A stretch of 53,299 bases of DNA, from positions 1 to 53,299 of the forward strand of contig URDM01000009.1 of the NCBI GenBank assembly GCA_900546575.1. The letters run 5' to 3'. Every line of letters begins with the position of its first letter. Position 1 is the first letter of the stretch. A program made the position numbers and the translations under genes. Below are positions 1-6,914 of the stretch, one piece after another. Origin of the DNA: an uncultured Prevotella sp. (GTDB lineage: Bacteria > Bacteroidota > Bacteroidia > Bacteroidales > Bacteroidaceae). A model generated the notes under the pieces. It searched no databases, was not told where the DNA came from, and was given only the letters and a program-made list of their open reading frames with translations.

Positions 1-180
1 CCTTACCCACGGTCATATGCCTTATATGAAGTTTCTGTCCGTTAGGTCAGATGTTTGCCGCCGGCTTCTTTCAGATTCCAACTCACGATGGACACCCTTG
101 CCTTTGGCTATGTAATTCCCGCTATTAGGGCTTACTCGGGACTTGCACCCGTTAGACAATGCTCGTGCCGAGCATACAAA
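1..180 (-). other. Group II intron RNA, 5' domain I fragment
   Basis: Read on the minus strand, this stretch has wording I associate with domain I of bacterial group II introns: a GGGTGCAAGTCCCG hairpin segment, then AAGGCAAGGGTGTCC, then GAAAGAAGCCGGCGGCAAA, then CATATAAGGCATATG. The intron would begin near base 180 and run leftward out of the window, so the maturase gene and the 3' domains are not visible. The exact 5' splice boundary is uncertain, because no clean GUGYG start is seen. The assignment rests on remembered family sequence, not on a covariance-model search. Confidence 0.45.
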
Positions 181-183
181 GAC

Positions 184-215
184 CATAGCCCAGGGCCGCT
201 CGGCTCTGGGCTATG
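184..215. repeat. Short palindromic hairpin related to the 4846-4991 element
   Basis: A 32-bp inverted repeat whose arms read CATAGCCCAG.. and ..CTGGGCTATG around a CCGCTCGG centre. The outer arm CATAGCCCAGGGC is shared with the large palindrome between cstA and radC. It lies between the intron fragment and the GACAAT repeat array and could act as a terminator or be a dispersed REP-like unit. Confidence 0.6.
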
Positions 216-230
216 TTGTATGAATAATAT

Positions 231-754
231 TGCATCCCCTATTGTCAATCATTGTCAACATTGTCGTTCTAAAAAACAAGGGGCTTGATAATTTTGTATT
301 TAACGACAATAGTGACAATGATTGACAATCATTTTATAATATTCATGTGCGCAACTGATAATCTTGCATATCCTATTGTCAAACATTGTCGAACATTGTC
401 GTTAAAAAAACTACGCATTAATTTGTCGTTCAAAAAACAAGAGGCATAATAATTTTGTATTTAACGACAATAGTGACAATGATTGACAATTTTTATGATA
501 TTCATGAGTGCAACATACAATCTTGCATATCCTATTGTTGAACATTGTCAACATTGTCGTTCAAAAAACAAGAGGCTTGATAATTTTGTATTTAACGACA
601 ATAGTGACAATGATTGACAATTTCTATGATATTCATGAGTGCAACATACAATCTTGCATATCCTATTGTCGACCATTGTCAAACATTGTCGTTCTAAACA
701 ACAAGGGGCTTGATAATTTTGTATTTAACGACAATAGTGACAATGATTGACAAT
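231..754. repeat. GACAAT inverted-repeat array, left half (units 1-4)
   Basis: Four inverted-repeat units. Left arms are at 241-268, 375-403, 534-561 and 665-693; right arms are at 302-329, 463-490, 594-621 and 727-754. Right arms are nearly identical 28-mers starting AACGACAATAGTGACAATG; left arms are their reverse complements with one to a few changes. The arm-to-arm loop is 32-33 bp in three units and 59 bp in unit 2. A conserved 43-45-bp linker (core CTTGCATATCCT) separates units, giving a period of about 131-159 bp. Each right arm holds three GACAAT hexamers spaced 9 and 10 bp apart. There is no coding capacity; the short ORFs across it are translations of the repeat. Confidence 0.9.
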
Positions 755-848
755 ATTATAAATCGTGTGTGCAATGGACAAAGTGCGACAAGATGATATT
801 ATGAGGATAAAATGTATACTTATATGTTTTCAGTATCCAATATTTTTG

Positions 849-856
849 TATCTTTG
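849..856 (+). promoter_or_regulatory. Bacteroidetes -7 box for the GxxExxY gene
   Basis: TATCTTTG matches the Bacteroidetes -7 consensus TAnnTTTG and lies 40 bp before the ATG of the gene at 897. The expected -33 TTTG is only approximated (a TTTTC about 19 bp upstream). The gene therefore probably has its own promoter and does not depend on the repeats for transcription. Confidence 0.6.
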
Positions 857-896
857 TTATTTCTAATCAACAAAATCTACTAACAATTTTATAGTT

Positions 897-1319
897 ATGA
901 TAAACATTAATGAATGTAAGGCTCATATGTATGACATAATAGGTGCTATATATGAAGTTCGTAAAGAAATGGGGGTGGGTCTTAATGAAAACTGTTATCA
1001 AGAAGCATTTGAGATGCAATTAACTGAAATGAATATTGTATATGAGCGAGAAAAGGCTTTTAACCCACATTTTCATGGTAAAAAACTGAAATCTTCTTTT
1101 CGTTTGGATTTTTTATGTAAAGAGAATGTTATTGTGGAATGTAAGGCTGTCTCAATACTTAATGAAAATCATCGAGCACAATTATTCAATTATATGCATC
1201 TTCTGAAATTTCGTTGTGGTATTCTGGTTAATTTTGCTCCAAGACATCTTGAGCTTGAGCGTTATTTATACGATGAAGATAAAGACGAAATATTGAATAT
1301 TTATGGCAATCCTATCTGA
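897..1319 (+). CDS. GxxExxY family protein (PD-(D/E)XK nuclease-like)
   Basis: A 140-residue protein with the family's defining G28-x-x-E31-x-x-Y34 motif in a helical N-terminus. It is followed by a nuclease-fold core in which D71 (strand RLDFL) and E81-C-K83 (strand VIVECKAV) form the D...ExK catalytic triad pattern, and Q95/Y99 sit in the next helix. Length is typical for the family, and all candidate catalytic residues are present, so it looks intact. The biological role of GxxExxY proteins is not established; the fold suggests nucleic-acid cleavage or binding, which is inference. The gene stands alone inside an AT-rich inverted-repeat array: four units precede it and about three follow, and the array's regular spacing is broken exactly here. 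No Shine-Dalgarno is visible, as usual in this phylum. It reads opposite to the lpxH-like gene downstream. Confidence 0.85.
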   Translation: MININECKAHMYDIIGAIYEVRKEMGVGLNENCYQEAFEMQLTEMNIVYEREKAFNPHFHGKKLKSSFRLDFLCKENVIVECKAVSILNENHRAQLFNYMHLLKFRCGILVNFAPRHLELERYLYDEDKDEILNIYGNPI

Positions 1320-1362
1320 ATAACAGGTTATTTTAAAGACAACTGTCTCTCTTTTTTTATTT

Positions 1363-1735
1363 AACGACAATACTGACAATGATTGACAATATTATAAAAT
1401 ATAAATGTGTACAACGGATAATCTTGCATATCATATTGTTGAACATTGTCAATATTGTCGTTCAAACAACAAGTTATTAATCTTTAGTGTCTTTCTTTTA
1501 TATAAACGACAATAGTGACAATGTTCGACAATTTCTATAATATTAATGAGTACAACGGATAATCTTGCTTCCCCTATTGTCGGTCATTGTCAACATTGTC
1601 GTTATAAAAACAAGGGGCTTGATAATTTTGTATTTAACGACAATAGTGACAATGATTGACAATCGTTTTATGATTTTCATGTGTACAACATATAATCTTG
1701 CTTCTCCGATTGATTGACTGCAACTATAAATCAAG
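1363..1735. repeat. GACAAT inverted-repeat array, right half (units 5-8)
   Basis: The array resumes 43 bp after the GxxExxY stop codon. An unpaired right arm is at 1363-1390 (unit 5 lacks a left arm), followed by pairs 1435-1462/1505-1532 and 1576-1603/1636-1663. A linker and a decayed left arm then run up to the stop codon of the lpxH-like gene. Sequence and spacing match the left half, and the linker again contains ATAATCTTGC. Unit 6 has a divergent 42-bp loop. The missing left arm suggests that the gene, or the segment carrying it, replaced part of one unit. Confidence 0.88.
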
Positions 1736-2495
1736 GTTGGCTTTCGCCCTCAACGTATTCTTCGAGGAACATGTGTTCGCCGTCGAACACCGCATACGTG
1801 AACTGCGTAATCCAATCGCCGAGTATCATCATGCGCGACTTGCGCGAGAGGATGAGGTCGAGTTCGATGTGGCGGTGGCCATACATGAAGTAATCTACGT
1901 TGGGATGGGTCTTCATGTATTGCTTGGTGTAGAGCACGAGGTGCTCGCGCTGCTCGCCCATGTAGGGCGGTTCCATTCCGTCGATGCGCTTCAGGCGCGA
2001 GTGCTTTGCCCAAGTGAGTCCGAACCACATGCTCCAGCGCGGATGAAGCGAGCTGAACAGCACCTGGCAGAAGCGGTTGTGGAACACACGCTTTATGAAC
2101 TTGAACTTGCGATCGGGGTCGCCCAGTCCGTCGCCGTGCGCCAGATAGAACACCTTGTCGTATATCTCAACCGTCTCGGGACGTGTATGTATTATCACTC
2201 CGCACTCGTCTTGCAGATAACCGTACGACCAAATGTCGTGGTTTCCGGTGAAGTAGTGTACCTCGACGCCCATGTCGGTAAGCTCCGACAGCTTGCCGAG
2301 AAAGCGCGTGTAGCCCTTGGGCACTGCATAACGCCACTCGTACCAGAAGTCGAACATGTCGCCAAGCAGATATATGGCACGTGCCTTGGTCTTTATCGAG
2401 TCAAGAAAACGCACAAGCCGGCGCTCCTGAGTGCGGCTGTGTTCGATAGCCCACGACCCGAGGTGGGCGTCAGAGAGGAAATATACGTTCTTCAT
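1731..2495 (-). CDS. LpxH-like UDP-2,3-diacylglucosamine diphosphatase family
   Basis: A 254-residue metallophosphoesterase. The metal-binding motifs appear in order: D9-A-H11, G45-D46-x-x-D49, G84-N-H-D87, H120-G-D and G206-H-R-H209. This is the calcineurin-like pattern of the LpxH/LpxI-type enzymes that hydrolyse UDP-2,3-diacylglucosamine to lipid X in lipid A synthesis at the inner membrane face. Bacteroidales members of this family are usually annotated so, but substrate cannot be proven from sequence. The ATG at 2495 is chosen because the motif-bearing protein begins directly there; an upstream in-frame ATG at 2552 would add 19 residues that translate intergenic repeat. The stop codon abuts the last decayed unit of the GACAAT array. 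The MIP18-like gene lies 100 bp upstream on the same strand. Confidence 0.8.
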   Translation of the reverse strand: MKNVYFLSDAHLGSWAIEHSRTQERRLVRFLDSIKTKARAIYLLGDMFDFWYEWRYAVPKGYTRFLGKLSELTDMGVEVHYFTGNHDIWSYGYLQDECGVIIHTRPETVEIYDKVFYLAHGDGLGDPDRKFKFIKRVFHNRFCQVLFSSLHPRWSMWFGLTWAKHSRLKRIDGMEPPYMGEQREHLVLYTKQYMKTHPNVDYFMYGHRHIELDLILSRKSRMMILGDWITQFTYAVFDGEHMFLEEYVEGESQP

Positions 2496-2496
2496 C

Positions 2497-2600
2497 CTGT
2501 CAAAACTCAAAATTGAATAATTCACAATCGGCGTAGCCGACCAATTCAACATTCAACACTCAACATTCAACATTCGATTAGTCGAGCCGCCTCGACTAAT
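2497..2600. repeat. TTGAA-type spacer repeat with GC hairpins (copy a)
   Basis: A low-complexity run of CAACATTCAACACTCAACATTC-like words joined to two short GC hairpins: one around TCGGCGTAGCCGA near 2531-2543, and GATTAGTCGAG..CTCGACTAATC at 2576-2600, which includes the stop region of the next gene. The same architecture recurs at 9700-9790, 10257-10326, 13805-13955, 15870-16050, 21303-21526 and 23130-23270. Confidence 0.7.
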
Positions 2601-2916
2601 CAAACCCCAGCTCTACACGAGCCTCCTCGGTCATCATACTCTGGTCCCATTCGGGTTCGAACACGAGGTTTACGGTCGACGACTTGACGTGTTCGAGCGA
2701 GTCAACCTTCAATCGCACGTCCTCAAGAATGAAATCGGCGGCGGGGCACGACGGTGCTGTGAATGTCATGTCGATGTCTACATGTCCGTCGTCATTGACG
2801 TCTATCTTGTATATAAGTCCGAGATCGTATATGTTGACGGGTATTTCGGGGTCGTAAACGGTCTTCAGCACATCGACGATGCGCTCCTCTATCTGGGTCT
2901 TTTCTTCCTGTGTCAT
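2596..2916 (-). CDS. MIP18/SufT-like Fe-S assembly protein (DUF59)
   Basis: A 106-residue single-domain DUF59/MIP18 protein. It carries the family hallmarks YDPEIPVNIYDLGLIY (21-36) and TAPSCP (53-58, with the conserved C57). Such proteins help mature iron-sulfur proteins, and in Bacteroidetes they are usually called SUF-system or metal-sulfur cluster assembly factors. The longer open frame upstream to 3186 is not coding-like; the start is the ATG at 2916, where family similarity begins. The suf operon lies about 16 kb away in this window, so a functional link is plausible but not shown by position. It probably shares a transcript with the lpxH-like gene downstream across the 100-bp repeat spacer. 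Confidence 0.85.
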   Translation of the reverse strand: MTQEEKTQIEERIVDVLKTVYDPEIPVNIYDLGLIYKIDVNDDGHVDIDMTFTAPSCPAADFILEDVRLKVDSLEHVKSSTVNLVFEPEWDQSMMTEEARVELGFD

Positions 2917-3110
2917 TTGTGATGAAATTATATTATGTGATTTGTTTCTTGCAAATTTAGCTAAAAATATTGTAATACGGCAAGAAAAGCACAATTTTAC
3001 GCTGATACAATTGCTGCCTCGCGAGGAAACATTTGCAACTACGTGAGGTAACAACAAATGTTCATCCGAAACATGTAGGGATACGACTGTTGTAATGAAA
3101 ACCAAACTGT

Positions 3111-3220
3111 AGGAGGTTATGGCGTCCTCGCCATAACCTGAGCAAGCAGCGTTTTGGAATTTAACAATAAGAAAGTATCGTCTCACTGCTCAGGCTATGG
3201 CGGGGACGCCATAGCCTCCC
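3111..3220. repeat. Paired REP-like element, GGCTATGGCG hairpin family
   Basis: Two 34-bp hairpins (3111-3144 and 3187-3220) are arranged as inverted copies of each other around a 42-bp spacer. Each is itself a palindrome with core GGCTATGGCG..CGCCATAGCC (variant GGTTATGG..CCATAACC in the first) and an outer CTGAGCA tail facing the spacer. Single units occur at 35011-35042 and, shortened, at 18521-18547. The rest of the 420-bp gap between the divergent MIP18-like gene and cstA shows only the cstA promoter. Confidence 0.85.
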
Positions 3221-3301
3221 ACTATCTGCAATAATTCTACTGCTTTAAATATATAGACAAATTACGTTGACGATTTATTATTATTTCTCAGTAAAAAGTT
3301 A

Positions 3302-3309
3302 TACTTTTG
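3302..3309 (+). promoter_or_regulatory. -7 box for cstA
   Basis: TACTTTTG fits the TAnnTTTG consensus and sits 27 bp before the cstA ATG, a common leader length in Bacteroidetes. No convincing -33 TTTG is seen at the expected distance. Confidence 0.55.
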
Positions 3310-3336
3310 CACGTCGCAACTAAAAACAACTAAGAA

Positions 3337-4797
3337 ATGATAACATTTGTAATTTGTCTCGTAGCCCTTGTGTTGGGCTACGCAATCTATGGCCGATTCG
3401 TAGAGCACGTGTTCGCTCCCGACGACCGCCCTACCCCTGCTATAGCCAAAGCCGACGGCATCGACTACGTAGCGATGCCCTACTGGAAGGTGTTCATGAT
3501 ACAGTTTCTGAACATTGCGGGCACCGGTCCTATCTTCGGAGCCATCATGGGCGCCAAGTTCGGACCCGTTGCCTATCTGTGGATCATATTCGGATGCATC
3601 TTTGCAGGTGCCGTTCACGACTACCTCTCGGGCATGTTGTCGCTGCGCAACGGTGGCAGCGACCTGCCTTCGCTTGTACAACGCTATCTCGGTGGAGCCG
3701 CTGCCAAGGTGCTGCTGGTGTTCGCCGTGTTCCTGCTCATTATGGTTGGAACGGTGTTTGTGTACAGCCCAGCCGAGATATTGGGCAACATCGGCGGCTC
3801 GAAGGTGATGTGGATGGGCGTTATCTTCGCCTACTACATCGTGGCAACGATGCTGCCTATCGACAAGATTATCGGCAAGATATACCCCGTATTCTCGTTC
3901 TCGCTGCTGTTTATGGCTGTGGCTCTGGTGGTGATGCTGTTCGTAAAGATGCCGGCTCTGCCCGAGCTGTGGGACGGACTGGGCAACCTGGGACAGAAGA
4001 CCGACCCTGCGGGCTTCACCGACAGCATCTTCCCCTGCCTCTTCATCACTATAGCCTGTGGCGCGATTAGCGGTTTTCACGCTACGCAGAGTCCGCTTAT
4101 GGCTCGCTGTCTGAAGTCGGAACGCAAGGGACGACCTATATTCTACGGCGCAATGATTACTGAGGGAATGGTGGCTCTGGTTTGGGCTACGGTGGCTATG
4201 TGGTTCTTCTACGACGCTCCTCAGCCAGGCTACGAGCAGATTGCAGGTGGTGCTGCCAAAGGATTCCACACTTCAGCACCTATGGTTGTCAATCTTGTGT
4301 GCAACGATTGGCTCGGTGTGCTGGGCGGAATACTGGCTATGCTGGGCGTTGTGGCAGCTCCTATCACGAGCGGCGACACGGCTTTCCGTTCTGCACGACT
4401 CATCGTTGCGCAGGCTTTGAAGATCAACCAGCTCCCAAAGGCAAACCGTCTGTACATCTGTATTCCGCTGTTCGTAGTATCGTTCGCCCTGCTTATCTGG
4501 CAGATCAGCAATCCCGACGGCTTCAACACGATATGGCAGTACTTCGGATGGGCCAACCAGACGCTGTCGGTATTCACTCTGTGGAGCATCACCGTCTATC
4601 TTGTACGCGAAAAGAAGCCCTATGTCATCACACTCATACCGGCTCTGTTCATGACCTGTGTATGTACGACGTTCCTCGCCGTGTCGAAGACTGCGTTCGG
4701 ACTGCCACTTGGGGTAAGCTATACGATTGGAGCAGCTGCCCTCGTCGTTGCGGCTGTGTGGTTTGGAATGTGGATGAAGAAATTCAAGAAGGCATAA
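3337..4797 (+). CDS. cstA: CstA family carbon-starvation/peptide or pyruvate transporter
   Basis: A 486-residue polytopic membrane protein of the CstA family. The N-terminal block FLNIAGTGPIFGAIMGAKFGP (57-77) and GAVHDYLSGMLSLRNGG (91-107) are the most recognisable signatures, and a dozen or so hydrophobic segments fill the remainder. The C-terminus ends in a lysine-rich cytoplasmic tail. CstA proteins import peptides or pyruvate under carbon limitation in other bacteria; the substrate here is unknown. It is much shorter than E. coli CstA (about 700 residues) and matches the short form seen in Bacteroidetes and Firmicutes. It stands alone, transcribed toward radC, and the convergent gap is filled by a large palindrome that could serve as a bidirectional terminator. 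Confidence 0.88.
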   Translation: MITFVICLVALVLGYAIYGRFVEHVFAPDDRPTPAIAKADGIDYVAMPYWKVFMIQFLNIAGTGPIFGAIMGAKFGPVAYLWIIFGCIFAGAVHDYLSGMLSLRNGGSDLPSLVQRYLGGAAAKVLLVFAVFLLIMVGTVFVYSPAEILGNIGGSKVMWMGVIFAYYIVATMLPIDKIIGKIYPVFSFSLLFMAVALVVMLFVKMPALPELWDGLGNLGQKTDPAGFTDSIFPCLFITIACGAISGFHATQSPLMARCLKSERKGRPIFYGAMITEGMVALVWATVAMWFFYDAPQPGYEQIAGGAAKGFHTSAPMVVNLVCNDWLGVLGGILAMLGVVAAPITSGDTAFRSARLIVAQALKINQLPKANRLYICIPLFVVSFALLIWQISNPDGFNTIWQYFGWANQTLSVFTLWSITVYLVREKKPYVITLIPALFMTCVCTTFLAVSKTAFGLPLGVSYTIGAAALVVAAVWFGMWMKKFKKA

Positions 4798-4845
4798 AAG
4801 AGGGAGTCTAAGTTCAAGAGACGCGGGCTGAAAGCCCAAATCGCG

Positions 4846-4991
4846 CATAGCCCAGGGCAACACCCTGGGTAAAAAGATGTTGTAAACAATACGCCCTGTA
4901 AGGGCAAAAGCATTAATGATTGACGCTTTTGCCCTTACAGGGCGTATTGTTTTTGGTGGTTTATTACCCCAGGGTGTTGCCCTGGGCTATG
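4846..4991. repeat. 146-bp near-perfect palindrome between cstA and radC
   Basis: Nested inverted repeats. The outer arms CATAGCCCAGGGCAACACCC (4846-4865) and its complement (about 4972-4991) enclose a perfect 26-bp inner pair (4886-4911 and 4925-4950) whose arms begin ACAATACGCCCTGTAAGGGC. The centre is about 13 bp. The outer arm alone is also a hairpin (CCCAGGG..CCCTGGG). It lies exactly between convergent genes, so a terminator or REP-like role is plausible. The outer arm word also occurs at 184-215. Confidence 0.9.
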
Positions 4992-5043
4992 TGCTTCTGC
5001 CCCTTCGGAGCGTGTTGCTTAGACTCTTGACTTCCCCTGGTTG

Positions 5044-5730
5044 TCACAGTTTTCCTTCTTCCGAATAACTGAAATAGCGTCCGTCGGTGACGATGACGTG
5101 GTCGACCATATATATTCGCATGGTCTCGCATGCCTTCTTCAGGCGTAGGGTCAGGCGGTCGTCGTCGCCGCTCGGACGGGTGTTGCCCGAAGGATGGTTG
5201 TGGACAAGGGTGATGACGGTGGCGTTGTTGAGCAACGCCTCGCGCAGGATTATGCGCACATCGACAGCCGTTTCCGACAGTCCGCCGTGCGAGAGGCGCA
5301 CTGCCTTGATGAGTCGCATGCGCTGGTTCATCAGCAACACCCACGCTTCTTCGGTGTCAAGGTCTTGCATCTTCGGCAACATATACTCATATACCGCCAT
5401 GGCAGAACCCATATCGGGCCGCTCTGCCGCCCCAACAGCCTGTCGCCGCTTGCCCAATTCGCAAGCGGCGATTATCGTTATGGCCTTCGCCTCACCAATG
5501 CCGTTGTAGCTCATGAGTTCGTTGAGCGACATCTTTCCAAGCGTATTCAAGTTGTTGTCGCAGTCGGCAAGGATGCGTTGCATCAATCCTACAGCGCTCT
5601 CCTTGGTCGAACCCGACCCGATAAGAATTGCAAGCAACTCAGAATCGGACAACGCCGCAGGACCCTTCGCCATGAGTTTCTCACGCGGTTTGTCCTCTTC
5701 AGCCCACTGATTTATTGAGAAACTGCTCAT
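5044..5730 (-). CDS. radC: RadC family JAB/MPN-domain protein
   Basis: A 228-residue RadC protein. The N-terminal region has an UPF0758-type helical domain and a helix-hairpin-helix at about 74-95 (SYNGIGEAKA). The C-terminal JAMM metalloprotease-like domain carries H177-x-H179-P-S-G and the downstream S187-x-x-D190 zinc-binding pattern. Despite the name, a role in DNA repair is not established; the JAMM fold suggests a hydrolase. Its ATG overlaps the TGA stop of the upstream glycosyltransferase gene (ATGA overlap at 5727-5730), so the two are translationally coupled. The C-terminus ends SYSEEGKL, the usual RadC ending. Length is normal. Confidence 0.92.
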   Translation of the reverse strand: MSSFSINQWAEEDKPREKLMAKGPAALSDSELLAILIGSGSTKESAVGLMQRILADCDNNLNTLGKMSLNELMSYNGIGEAKAITIIAACELGKRRQAVGAAERPDMGSAMAVYEYMLPKMQDLDTEEAWVLLMNQRMRLIKAVRLSHGGLSETAVDVRIILREALLNNATVITLVHNHPSGNTRPSGDDDRLTLRLKKACETMRIYMVDHVIVTDGRYFSYSEEGKL

Positions 5731-6740
5731 TTATAAAACGTTTTTTCAAATGCAGAGAACTCCGACTTACCCCTGACGCAGCGCTTCCACCACGACTCGA
5801 TGAATCCGAAGCCGTAGCCCATGAGCTGTATGTAGGCTGAGATGATGCTGAGAAAACCTATTTTTATGCTACGGTTCACACACGACGAATCAACGAATAT
5901 CAGCACACAGTAGAGCGCCAGCGGAACAAGCGGAACCCATGCCAACGCCGGACTGACTGCCAACAGCACCAGACAGAGCAGAAGCATGGCGAGAACGCCT
6001 ACTGTGAACACCATAGGAAGCATGTGTACAAGCTTCAACGATTCGGGATATTTCTTGTAAAGATTGATGCGTGCAATGCCGGAGTTGTACACCTGGCGGA
6101 AGAACTTGCGGAAATCGGTGCGACGCTTGTGCCATACCCACGCCTCGGGGAACAAGCGGCAGCGACAACCGGCCTTGAATATGCGGATAGAGAAGTCGAT
6201 GTCTTCGCCAAAACGCATTTTGGAGAATCCGCCGAGGCGCTCGTACACGTCGCGACGCACACCCATATTGAACGAACGCGGATAGAACTTGTCGAGCTTC
6301 TTCTTGCCCCCTCGTATGCCACCTGTGGTGAAGAACGATGTCATAGAATAACTAATCGCCTTCTGGGTGTCGGTGAATGACGGGTGGGCAGCATCGGGTC
6401 CGCCGAACGCATCAGCCTCCTCACGCTGCAACTCGGCATTGACGGCCACGAGATAGTTCTCGGGCAACACCACGTCGGAATCGAGTATGAGCACATATTC
6501 GCCCTTGGCACGCTCCACACCGTAGTTGCGGCTCTGACCGGGACCGCTGTTCGGCTTGGCAAAGTAGTGAAGATCGAGCCGGTCAGCGTATTTGTCGCAC
6601 ACGTCACGGCATGGTATTGCCGAACCGTCCTCAACTACTATCACCTCAAAATCGGTCAGCGTCTGCCGCGTGAGGCTGTCGAGCAACTCGTCAACTTCAT
6701 CCGGACGATTGTATACTGGAATTATAAAACTGAACTTCAT
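5727..6740 (-). CDS. Family 2 glycosyltransferase, membrane-anchored
   Basis: A 337-residue GT-A glycosyltransferase. FSFIIPVYNR (3-12) opens the Rossmann-like fold, ED at 37-38 binds the nucleotide, and DSD at 87-89 is the metal-binding DxD. A W-rich segment around EAWVWHKRR precedes a C-terminal pair of hydrophobic segments that would anchor it in the inner membrane. Donor and acceptor cannot be inferred; such enzymes act in polysaccharide, glycolipid or glycoprotein assembly. Its stop overlaps the radC start by four bases. The ATG at 6740 is followed directly by the conserved fold, and upstream lies only repeat sequence. Confidence 0.88.
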   Translation of the reverse strand: MKFSFIIPVYNRPDEVDELLDSLTRQTLTDFEVIVVEDGSAIPCRDVCDKYADRLDLHYFAKPNSGPGQSRNYGVERAKGEYVLILDSDVVLPENYLVAVNAELQREEADAFGGPDAAHPSFTDTQKAISYSMTSFFTTGGIRGGKKKLDKFYPRSFNMGVRRDVYERLGGFSKMRFGEDIDFSIRIFKAGCRCRLFPEAWVWHKRRTDFRKFFRQVYNSGIARINLYKKYPESLKLVHMLPMVFTVGVLAMLLLCLVLLAVSPALAWVPLVPLALYCVLIFVDSSCVNRSIKIGFLSIISAYIQLMGYGFGFIESWWKRCVRGKSEFSAFEKTFYK

Positions 6741-6744
6741 GGTT

Positions 6745-6893
6745 TAAGAGAAAAGTGAAAAACGAAAAGTGAAAAGTGGAATGTGTAAAACGAAAAAGAG
6801 TAAAAAAGTAGAAAGCACCATTACGGACATACGCATAACGTCATCCCAAATGCTTTTTACCTTTTTACTCTTTTATTATTTTACCTTTAAAAG
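6745..6893. repeat. GTGAAAA / GTAAAA spacer repeat with inverted pair
   Basis: A purine-rich run of AAAAGTGAAAA words (6748-6780) leads into an imperfect inverted pair: AAAGAGTAAAAAAGTAGAAAGC (about 6795-6816) against GCTTTTTACCTTTTTACTC (about 6852-6870). Related purine runs occur at 19799-19960, 27768-27806 and 53072-53130. It separates efp from the glycosyltransferase gene and may supply a terminator by its U-rich arm. Confidence 0.65.
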
Positions 6894-6914
6894 CTCTTTA
6901 CTGTCAAGAGTCTC

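Noticed and set aside
55..288. Open frame of 77 residues at the left edge
   Set aside because: It is antisense to the group II intron fragment and runs into the repeat array; such frames are commonly mis-annotated.
508..750. Open frame through units 3-4 of the GACAAT array
   Set aside because: The translation is internally repetitive because it follows the DNA repeat; there is no promoter or protein-like composition.
231..1735. CRISPR array
   Set aside because: Units are long inverted repeats with conserved loops and linkers; there are no short direct repeats with unique spacers and no cas genes.
1698..2516. Long plus-strand frame opposite the lpxH-like gene
   Set aside because: It is a shadow of the minus-strand metallophosphoesterase, which has all its motifs.
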